52,742 nt of DNA from Anaerolineaceae bacterium UBA5211 (GTDB lineage: Bacteria; Chloroflexota; Anaerolineae; Anaerolineales; Anaerolineaceae). Positions within the stretch are counted from its first letter, which is position 1, and each line of letters opens with the position of its first letter. The stretch covers positions 1 through 52,742 of the forward strand of contig DHVJ01000057.1 in NCBI GenBank assembly GCA_002412595.1, read 5' to 3'. The notes under the pieces are model-generated. The model searched no databases. It had not been told where the DNA came from and worked only from the letters and a program-made list of their open reading frames with translations. This document shows positions 33,479 through 40,424 of this stretch, piece after piece. A program made the position numbers and the translations under genes.

Positions 33479-35274
33479 TCTTCCTCCAATTTCAGCACAG
33501 CCATGAAGGCTTCTTGAGGTATTTCAATGTTTCCGACCATCTTCATGCGCTTCTTGCCTTTTTTCTGTTTTTCCAGCAGTTTCTTTTTCCGCGAGATGTC
33601 ACCGCCGTAGCATTTGGATAAAACATCCTTGCGCAGGGCCTTGACCGTCGCACGTGAGATAATTCGCCCTTCCGAGGATGCTTGAATGGACACTTCAAAT
33701 AACTGTTGGGGAATCAATCGTTTCAGCTTGCTGACCAATTTTTGGCCTTTGGCATATGCTTGTTCTTTATGTACAATGGAGGCTAGTGCATCCACCGGTT
33801 CCGAACCGATTAGTACTTCCAGCTTCACCAGATGGCCGGAGCGATATTCCTTGAATTGGTAATCCATAGAAGCATAACCACGCGTCCTCGATTTTAAGTC
33901 ATCAAAGAAATCCACGATGATCTCTGAAAGAGGAACTTCAAACCTCAGCTGTACTCGGTTTGGGGCTGGATATTCCTGTTCGAGGAATATGCCATTGCGC
34001 TTGCGAACCAGCTCCATCACCGAACCATAGTAATCCGTAGGCGTGATGATCCACAGGTCCATCCATGGCTCGCGAATATCAGCGATTTCGCCTTCGTCCG
34101 GTAAATCTACCGGTGAATCTATAAACAGGCTGGTGCCGTCGCGTTGGATAACTTCATATTCGACGGTGGGTGCGGTCAGCACAATATCCAGGTTATATTC
34201 CCGCTCCAGGCGCTCCTGGATGATTTCCATATGAAATAACCCCAGAAATCCACAGCGGAAACCAAAGTTCAATGCTTGCGAAGTCTCCGGATCATAAATC
34301 AACGAAGCATCGTTCAGCTGAAGTTTTTCCAAAGCTTCTTTTAAATCGTCGTAGTCTTCGCCTTCCACTGGATAAATGCCCGCGAAAACCATCGGTTTGG
34401 GATTTTTATAGCCATGCAGCGGTTTAGGAGCCGGGTCAACCACCTGCGTGACGGTATCGCCAACACGGCAATCGCGTACGGTTTTCATTCCGCTGGCAAT
34501 ATACCCCACATCACCCGCTTCCAATTTATCCGTTTCGTGCATAGCGGGGTTGAAAATGCCCACTTCTACCGGCTTGAATTCCGTTTTGTTAGCCATCATG
34601 CGCAGCGTATCAGTGCATTTTAGTTGACCTTCAAAGACGCGCACGTAAGCAATCACACCTTTATAAGAATCGTAGTGCGAGTCGAATATCAATGCTTGCA
34701 GCGGGTTTTTTATATCACCTTTAGGCGGCGGAATTCTCTCCACGATGGCCGGTAATATCTTTTCCACATTAGTTCCTGCTTTAGCGGAAACGCGGATCAT
34801 ATCCTCAGCCGGCACACCCAACAGGCTGCCCAAATCGGCTGCGATTTCATCAGGGATGGCTGAAGGCAAATCAATTTTATTTAAAACCGGGATGATAACC
34901 AGATCCAATTCCAATGCCAGATAGAGATTAGCCAGCGTTTGCGCCTCAATGCCCTGAGTGGCATCCACCACCAGCAAAGCGCCTTCACAGGCGGCTAATG
35001 CGCGGCTGACCTCATAATTGAAATCAACGTGTCCGGGGGTATCAATCAGGTTTAATTCGAAATCCTCATCACCATAGTGATAATTCATGCGCACCGCGGA
35101 GGCCTTGATCGTAACGCCCTTCTCGCGCTCTAAGTCCATTGTGTCCAGTATCTGGTCCTTCATTTCACGGTCAGACACCGTCCCGGTAATTTGCAGCAAG
35201 CGATCAGCCAGCGTAGATTTGCCGTGGTCAACATGAGCAATAATGCAGAAATTTCGTATGTGATTGGTCAGCAT
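33475..35274 (-). CDS. lepA: elongation factor 4 (LepA), ribosome-associated GTPase
   Basis: A 599-residue LepA of standard length. G1 is 'AHVDHGKSTLADRL' (13-26), G3 'DTPGHVD', G4 'NKID' and G5 'SAKAG'. The C-terminus has the LepA-specific 'RKDVLSKCYGGDISRKKKLLEKQKKGKKRMK'. It acts in translation, on initiation/elongation and back-translocation. It heads a close-packed run of genes that ends at cmk. A TATACT element lies in the short upstream gap, without a good -35. Confidence 0.98.
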   Translation of the reverse strand: MLTNHIRNFCIIAHVDHGKSTLADRLLQITGTVSDREMKDQILDTMDLEREKGVTIKASAVRMNYHYGDEDFELNLIDTPGHVDFNYEVSRALAACEGALLVVDATQGIEAQTLANLYLALELDLVIIPVLNKIDLPSAIPDEIAADLGSLLGVPAEDMIRVSAKAGTNVEKILPAIVERIPPPKGDIKNPLQALIFDSHYDSYKGVIAYVRVFEGQLKCTDTLRMMANKTEFKPVEVGIFNPAMHETDKLEAGDVGYIASGMKTVRDCRVGDTVTQVVDPAPKPLHGYKNPKPMVFAGIYPVEGEDYDDLKEALEKLQLNDASLIYDPETSQALNFGFRCGFLGLFHMEIIQERLEREYNLDIVLTAPTVEYEVIQRDGTSLFIDSPVDLPDEGEIADIREPWMDLWIITPTDYYGSVMELVRKRNGIFLEQEYPAPNRVQLRFEVPLSEIIVDFFDDLKSRTRGYASMDYQFKEYRSGHLVKLEVLIGSEPVDALASIVHKEQAYAKGQKLVSKLKRLIPQQLFEVSIQASSEGRIISRATVKALRKDVLSKCYGGDISRKKKLLEKQKKGKKRMKMVGNIEIPQEAFMAVLKLEED

Positions 35275-35337
35275 AGCAATCGATTAGTATACACGATAAG
35301 TTGGTTGATAATCTGTACTAATTGTAACCAAAACTGG

Positions 35338-36081
35338 TCATTTGTTCGCGGGCAAAAACAGATGAATTAGAAATTCCTTGTTTCCCTTCGGCCCGGTCAG
35401 CGGTGATTCAATCACACCCTGTACCAAATAGCCCTGACTGACGGAAAAAGAGCGGATATCTTCCACCACTTCTTGATGAACGCGGGGGTCGCGCACCACC
35501 CCCTTACCCTTAGCCGCCAGGTCCTTACCGACTTCAAATTGCGGTTTGATCAGCGCGATGACATGCTGATCGCGGCTCTGATTCCAGGTTTTCACCACCG
35601 GCAGCAGGATTTTTAACGAGATGAAAGATGCGTCGATCGTGACCAGGTTTGGCTCGTTCGGGAAACTCGTGATGTTGCGTGCATTGGTGCGTTCCATCTC
35701 CACAACGCGCCCATCCCGGCGCAGCTTGTCATGCAGTTGTCCATAACCCACATCCACAGCATAGACTTTTTTTGCACCGTGCTGCAGCATACAATCCGTG
35801 AATCCGCCCGTGGAGGCGCCCACATCGACACATATCCAATCCGTCAGATTTGTCAGCGAGAAAGCTTCCAACGCACCCAACAGTTTCTCTCCGCCGCGTG
35901 ACACATAAGGTGGTTTCGCTTTGAGAGAGATTTCAACCGTATCGCTAAAAGTTTGGCCCGGTTTGGAAGCCAGCTGTCCATCCACCAGCACCTCACCGGC
36001 CATGGTTAATTTTTGAGCCTGGCTGCGGCTTTCCGCCAAACCGTGTTCAACGAGAAGGATATCTAAACGAATTTTTTTCAT
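35338..36081 (-). CDS. tlyA: TlyA-family rRNA 2'-O-methyltransferase (S4 + FtsJ domains)
   Basis: A 247-residue protein. The N-terminal S4 RNA-binding domain ('IRLDILLVEHGLAESRSQAQKLTMAGEVLVDGQ', 3-35) precedes an FtsJ-like Rossmann methyltransferase ('VDVGASTGGFTDCMLQHGAKKVYAVDVGYGQL', 'IKPQFEVGK'). TlyA enzymes methylate cytidine 2'-O positions in 16S and/or 23S rRNA. The ATG at 36081 gives the standard N-terminus; an ATG at 36126 would extend into the divergent promoter. Its 3' end lies 63 nt from the lepA start region. Confidence 0.92.
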   Translation of the reverse strand: MKKIRLDILLVEHGLAESRSQAQKLTMAGEVLVDGQLASKPGQTFSDTVEISLKAKPPYVSRGGEKLLGALEAFSLTNLTDWICVDVGASTGGFTDCMLQHGAKKVYAVDVGYGQLHDKLRRDGRVVEMERTNARNITSFPNEPNLVTIDASFISLKILLPVVKTWNQSRDQHVIALIKPQFEVGKDLAAKGKGVVRDPRVHQEVVEDIRSFSVSQGYLVQGVIESPLTGPKGNKEFLIHLFLPANK

Positions 36082-36088
36082 ATAGGTT

Positions 36089-36117
36089 TTGATAGTTATT
36101 TTTAAATCATTTATGAT
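36089..36117 (+). promoter_or_regulatory. sigma70-type promoter of the isoprenoid operon
   Basis: TTGATA (36089-36094), a 17-nt spacer, and TATGAT (36112-36117), each one base from consensus. The expected start is about 36124, only some five bases before the ATG, so the message is nearly leaderless. No Shine-Dalgarno is present. Confidence 0.6.
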
Positions 36118-36128
36118 AATATTCAAAA

Positions 36129-36998
36129 ATGTTAAAAGACATCATATCCAGCCTACGGGTAAAACAGTGGCTGAAAAACGCTTTTGTCGTCGCAGCCCTG
36201 GTTTTCGACCGGCAATTGACCAATCCAGCAGCTCTGCGCAGCACCCTGATTGGCGTCATCATTTTCTGTTTTCTATCCAGCAGCGTGTATGTTTTTAACG
36301 ACATTTTTGACATTCACGCCGATCAAAAACATCCGGTCAAGAAAAACCGCGCCATCGCCTCCGGACGCATCAGCGTTAATAATGCAATTTTACTCGCAAT
36401 TGTTTTAGGCGCCGGTTCCCTGCTATGGGCCAGCCGCTTTTCTTCTAACTTTTTCTATATCTGCCTCGTTTATCTGTTGATGAATTTGGCATATTCCAAG
36501 TGGTTGAAACACATCCCCATCCTGGATGTAATGATCATCGCGACCGGATTTGTACTGCGCGTGGCCGCCGGTGTTTCTCTCATCGAAGTGGAACGCTTTT
36601 CCCCCTGGTTGTATGTAGTCACCACCCTGCTGGCGCTCTACATCGGCTTTGGCAAACGACGCGCCGAATTAAACCTGCTAGCCGAAGAAGCCAACCAGCA
36701 CCGTACGGTTTTCAACGGTTACACGCTGGCCTTTTTGGACCAATTGATCACAATAGTTTCAGCTACCACCATTGTCTCCTACAGTTTGTACACTTTTTCG
36801 GCTCCCAATTTGCCCAGCAACCATGCCATGATGTTGACCATTCCCTTTGTTGTATATGGCATTTTCCGCTACCTGTACCTGATCCAGGTCAAACAGACCG
36901 GTGGCGCCCCCGAGGAACTGGTTATGAAAGACCGGCCTCTTCAAGCCGCTTTAGTTCTATGGGGATTGAGCGTTTTGGTGATTTTCTACCTGACTTGA
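36129..36998 (+). CDS. UbiA-family prenyltransferase, decaprenyl-phosphate phosphoribosyltransferase-like
   Basis: A 289-residue membrane protein with about eight TM segments. The first Asp-rich motif is 'NDIFDIHADQKHPVKKNRAIASG' (58-80) and the second is 'YSKWLKHIPILDVMIIATGFVLRVAAG'. This layout matches the branch of UbiA proteins that includes 5-phosphoribosyl-polyprenyl-phosphate synthase, which uses PRPP and a polyprenyl phosphate. A role in making a lipid-linked pentose is plausible given the glycosyltransferases encoded nearby, but other UbiA substrates are possible. Mevalonate kinase starts 14 nt downstream. Confidence 0.82.
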   Translation: MLKDIISSLRVKQWLKNAFVVAALVFDRQLTNPAALRSTLIGVIIFCFLSSSVYVFNDIFDIHADQKHPVKKNRAIASGRISVNNAILLAIVLGAGSLLWASRFSSNFFYICLVYLLMNLAYSKWLKHIPILDVMIIATGFVLRVAAGVSLIEVERFSPWLYVVTTLLALYIGFGKRRAELNLLAEEANQHRTVFNGYTLAFLDQLITIVSATTIVSYSLYTFSAPNLPSNHAMMLTIPFVVYGIFRYLYLIQVKQTGGAPEELVMKDRPLQAALVLWGLSVLVIFYLT

Positions 36999-37011
36999 TA
37001 TTGCTAAAGCC

Positions 37012-37953
37012 ATGCCTGCTATTTATGCAAAATCACCCGGAAAGACCATCCTATTCGGCGAACACGCCGTGGTCTATGGTCACCCGGCCATTGCCGTTCC
37101 GCTGCCTTCTATCATGCTGCAAGTCAGTTTTTTAGGTTTGCCGGACCAACCGGCGGGCAGCGTGCGCATTCGTAATGCCAATACCCAAAAAGAAGAGATT
37201 TTAAGCGATATGACCGCCGATAATCCTATCCGTGCGGTATTGGACTTGGTTAGCAGCTACCTGGAATTAAATAAAATTCCCGCAACCGCGATAACGATTT
37301 CTTCCACCATCCCGGTCGCGTCCGGCCTGGGTTCCAGCGCTGCTCTGGCTGCTGCCTTCATTCGCGGTTTCAGCCAGTATCTCGGTTTCCAGCTGGGCAA
37401 TGAGCAAATCAACGAACTGGCATTTGAAGTTGAAAAAATCCAGCACGGTACGCCTTCCGGAATCGACAACACGGTTATTGTGTACCAGAAGCCGATATTT
37501 TTTATTAAAGGCCAGGCCATTGAATATATAAATTTGGGACAACCAATCACACTGATCGTTGCTGATACAGGTGTGCGCTCACTGACCCGCGAAGTTGTCG
37601 CTGAAGTACGCAGCCGGTTGCAGGCCAATCCCGAAATCCTCACACCGATCCTGGAAGATATCGGCTGCATTGCCCGCCAGGCGCGCAGGGAACTCATTCA
37701 TGGTAATATGCAGGAAATTGGCGCTTTGATGAATGAAAATCAGGGATATCTGGCGCAATTGGGTGTTTCCTGCCCGGAGTTGGACCATCTGATTCAAACC
37801 GCACGGTCAGCCGGTGCTTTGGGTGCTAAGTTATGCGGGAGCGGTAAAGGCGGGAATATGGTTGCGTTGGTGCAGCCCATTCAAGCGGAAACCATACGCG
37901 AAGCGCTGCTGGATAGCGGCGCAGTAACCGCCATCATCGCGGAAATCGAATAA
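37012..37953 (+). CDS. mvk: mevalonate kinase
   Basis: A 313-residue GHMP kinase. The N-terminal 'SPGKTILFGEHAVVYGHPAIAVPL' (7-30), the ATP-binding 'IPVASGLGSSAALAAA' (GHMP motif 2, near 101-116), 'GTPSGIDNTVIVY' and the C-terminal 'GAKLCGSGKGGNMVAL' are all diagnostic of mevalonate kinase. It phosphorylates mevalonate to 5-phosphomevalonate in the cytoplasm. It is encoded between a UbiA prenyltransferase and isopentenyl phosphate kinase, indicating an isoprenoid operon. No phosphomevalonate kinase or decarboxylase gene is in the window. Confidence 0.93.
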   Translation: MPAIYAKSPGKTILFGEHAVVYGHPAIAVPLPSIMLQVSFLGLPDQPAGSVRIRNANTQKEEILSDMTADNPIRAVLDLVSSYLELNKIPATAITISSTIPVASGLGSSAALAAAFIRGFSQYLGFQLGNEQINELAFEVEKIQHGTPSGIDNTVIVYQKPIFFIKGQAIEYINLGQPITLIVADTGVRSLTREVVAEVRSRLQANPEILTPILEDIGCIARQARRELIHGNMQEIGALMNENQGYLAQLGVSCPELDHLIQTARSAGALGAKLCGSGKGGNMVALVQPIQAETIREALLDSGAVTAIIAEIE

Positions 37954-37965
37954 GAGAGTGTATTA

Positions 37966-38757
37966 ATGAGAGTTTTTCTAAAATTAGGTGGGTCACTCAT
38001 CACAGATAAGGACCAACCCTATACCGCACGCCGGGATGTGATTGCGCGCATTGCGGCCGAGATCGCGGCCTGCCAGCAAGCCGACCCCGATTTACAAATT
38101 CTCTTAGGACACGGTTCAGGCTCGTTTGGTCATTACGCTGCCCGCGATTACGGTACGCGCGACCAGGTCAGCAGCCCCCAGGAATGGCAAGGCTTTCAAA
38201 AGGTATGGGCCGCTGCACATGCCTTAAATCAAATCCTGCTGGAAGAGATGCTGAAAGTTAATCTGCCGGTTATTTCGCTGCCGCCTTCAGCCGCCATCTC
38301 GGCACGCGCCCGCAAACCGCAGCAGTGGTCCACTTATCCCATCCAATCCGCTCTGGAACACAAGCTCATTCCGATCATTTTTGGAGATGTGATTTTCGAC
38401 GAGGAATTAGGCGGCATCATCTATTCCACCGAAGATCTGTTCCTGCGGTTGCTGCCCATGCTGCAGCCGCAGGAAATTCTGCTGGCCGGCAAAGAACCGG
38501 GTGTTTGGGCTGACTTTCCGCATAACACCCGCGTTATTCCCCTGATCACGCCTGTCAGCTATGGCACCGCATCCTCAAAAATACAATCCTCCGCGTCAAT
38601 CGATGTCACCGGTGGGATGGCTGCCAAGGTGCAGCTCATGCTGCAAACCGTCCAATCCTATCCGGAAATCACGGTCCGTATTTTTTCTGGGGAAGAACCG
38701 GACAGCATTTCCGCCGCGCTTCGCGGGAATGAGACCGGTACAACCATAAAAAACTGA
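37966..38757 (+). CDS. ipk: isopentenyl phosphate kinase
   Basis: A 263-residue amino-acid-kinase-fold protein. 'VFLKLGGSLITDKDQPYTAR' (3-22), 'LLGHGSGSFGHYAARDYGTR' (His in GSFGHxxA, the IPK signature) and 'SIDVTGGMAAKVQLML' support isopentenyl phosphate kinase over glutamate-5-kinase or UMP kinase. It makes isopentenyl diphosphate from isopentenyl phosphate, the last step of the alternative mevalonate route known from archaea and reported in Chloroflexota. It lies 12 nt after mevalonate kinase. A GAGAG precedes the ATG. Confidence 0.92.
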   Translation: MRVFLKLGGSLITDKDQPYTARRDVIARIAAEIAACQQADPDLQILLGHGSGSFGHYAARDYGTRDQVSSPQEWQGFQKVWAAAHALNQILLEEMLKVNLPVISLPPSAAISARARKPQQWSTYPIQSALEHKLIPIIFGDVIFDEELGGIIYSTEDLFLRLLPMLQPQEILLAGKEPGVWADFPHNTRVIPLITPVSYGTASSKIQSSASIDVTGGMAAKVQLMLQTVQSYPEITVRIFSGEEPDSISAALRGNETGTTIKN

Positions 38758-38816
38758 GGTCGTCGAACAGCTTATAGTACAATCAGCAATCATCATAGAA
38801 ACGGAACGTGAAAATT

Positions 38817-39281
38817 ATGGCAAACAACATTTATTTAACTCCTGACGGTATCGTAAAAGTCCAGGAAGAATTGGATATACTCATCAAAGTAAAAAGGCCT
38901 GAACTTTCTAAACGACTGCGGGCTGCCATTGAAATGGGCGATCTTTCAGAAAACGCAGATTACATCAGCGCCAAAGAAGATCAGGGTTTTATTGAAGGGC
39001 GTATCCAGGAATTGGAACATATCCTGAAAAACGCAGTAGCCATTGAAGAAAACCAGAATCGCGAATATGTCCAAATCGGTTCGGAAGTGGTTGTCAAAGA
39101 GGAGGAATACCCTGAAGAAACCTTTAATATTGTCGGCTCAAAAGAAGCCAATCCGGATGGAGGTAAGATATCTTACGAATCCCCCATCGGAAAAGCACTG
39201 TTGAAACACAAGGTTGGCGATATCGTGCGGGTGGAAACACCCGCCGGTTCGATCAACTTCAAGATTATCCAGATTAAATAG
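38817..39281 (+). CDS. greA: transcription elongation factor GreA
   Basis: A 154-residue GreA. It has an N-terminal coiled coil with the tip 'AIEMGDLSENADYISAKEDQGFIEGRI' (acidic residues that act in the polymerase secondary channel) and a C-terminal FKBP-like domain ('ISYESPIGKALLKHKVGDIVRVETPAG'). It stimulates transcript cleavage by stalled RNA polymerase. The ATG at 38817 is preferred over a GTG three codons earlier. It is followed at once by a textbook terminator. It lies 59 nt after ipk. Confidence 0.97.
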   Translation: MANNIYLTPDGIVKVQEELDILIKVKRPELSKRLRAAIEMGDLSENADYISAKEDQGFIEGRIQELEHILKNAVAIEENQNREYVQIGSEVVVKEEEYPEETFNIVGSKEANPDGGKISYESPIGKALLKHKVGDIVRVETPAGSINFKIIQIK

Positions 39282-39283
39282 AA

Positions 39284-39317
39284 GAAAGCCCGGGTAACCG
39301 GGCTTTCTCTTTTTTTT
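39284..39317 (+). terminator. strong rho-independent terminator of greA
   Basis: GAAAGCCCGG (39284-39293) pairs perfectly with 39298-39307 around a GTAA tetraloop and is followed by TCTTTTTTTT. Confidence 0.95.
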
Positions 39318-39321
39318 AGAC

Positions 39322-40371
39322 TTATTTAGGCCAAACGGAGATTTCCATCGTCAGGCGGGAGAAGTAGCTGTTTTCAGGTAATGGACCGCGGGCGTACACC
39401 ATATCGATGATCTTGGCTTCCAACTGTAAAGTTGCAGTTTCCATCACAAAGGTCATTCCGGGTTCAGCCTTGATCGGCTCGCCTTTGGAAACCATGCGCT
39501 GCCGGATAGCAGCATCATTGCTGGCGTGTTCGCTCATCAAGATCTTGGTAACGGTCTGGATGTCATTTTTGTCGAAGAGCCAAACTTCCAACGCGGTGAC
39601 TTTTTTCGGATCACCCACACCGATCGTCTCGGCAATGCCTACGCCGCATTCGCCCAGGAACTCACCATTCACGGAATCAATGCTGAAGGAATCGTCGTAC
39701 AGGTCATCGCCTTGCCGGTAGGTGGTCATAAATTGTGCCAGGGCAGGTTCACGTTTTGCAGCAGCGGGAACGGTGCTGGCAGTGGTGAAAGCCTGATTTT
39801 TGACTGCATTAACCTTGGAGGGTTTCACAGCTGATTTTCTGGGTTTGGCAGATCCGCCGGCATTTTTGCGTTTCATCAGCACCACAAAGACAGCACCTAC
39901 AACCAGGGTCAGAAGAAGAAGGATCATCAACGGAGCAACCGAGAAAGAACTCTCAGGTTGGATGGCATCATTGGTGGCTGCGGGTTCCTCCCCAAACATA
40001 TACCCCGCGTTGCCCATGGAGGCTTCCGGACTGGTAGCGCCCATCATTTCTTTAAAGGCTTGAATTTCAGTGTTTGAACTGAATCCGCAAACCGCCGGGG
40101 TTAGTGTATCCAGCAGTGCGTTGGCATTTTCGCCTAAACCTTCCCAGCGCAGTTGTACCAACTTACTGTCCTGATTTTTGATGTAGGAATCAATCGTCAT
40201 GCACAGATAATCACGTTGGTAATCCATCCGCAGGTCGGCGGGGGAAGCATCCACCCACTGCAGCGGCCAGACTCCCCATCCCAATACCACCAGGCCGAAC
40301 AGTATGCCGACGATCAATGCGCCTACACCTAGCGCGGCCGGTTTCTTCAAATACGCTTTTATTTTATCCAT
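39322..40371 (-). CDS. two-TM membrane protein of unknown function
   Basis: A 349-residue protein I do not recognise. A TM segment at about 15-35 is followed by an extracytoplasmic domain of about 110 residues ('DASPADLRMDYQRDYLCMTIDSYI'), a second TM at about 147-167 ('PLMILLLLTLVVGAVFVVLM'), a basic linker (KRKNAGGSAKPRKSAVKPSK) and a cytoplasmic C-terminal domain (about 205-349) containing 'GECGVGIAETIGVGDPKKVTALEVWLFDKNDI'. The topology suggests a link between the envelope and a cytoplasmic process. Its neighbours (greA convergent, topA upstream with a 53-nt gap) give no functional hint. Confidence 0.75.
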   Translation of the reverse strand: MDKIKAYLKKPAALGVGALIVGILFGLVVLGWGVWPLQWVDASPADLRMDYQRDYLCMTIDSYIKNQDSKLVQLRWEGLGENANALLDTLTPAVCGFSSNTEIQAFKEMMGATSPEASMGNAGYMFGEEPAATNDAIQPESSFSVAPLMILLLLTLVVGAVFVVLMKRKNAGGSAKPRKSAVKPSKVNAVKNQAFTTASTVPAAAKREPALAQFMTTYRQGDDLYDDSFSIDSVNGEFLGECGVGIAETIGVGDPKKVTALEVWLFDKNDIQTVTKILMSEHASNDAAIRQRMVSKGEPIKAEPGMTFVMETATLQLEAKIIDMVYARGPLPENSYFSRLTMEISVWPK

Positions 40372-40424
40372 AGTAACCTCTCCTGCTATTAACCGAATAA
40401 CTTATATGAATAACATTGCAAGTT

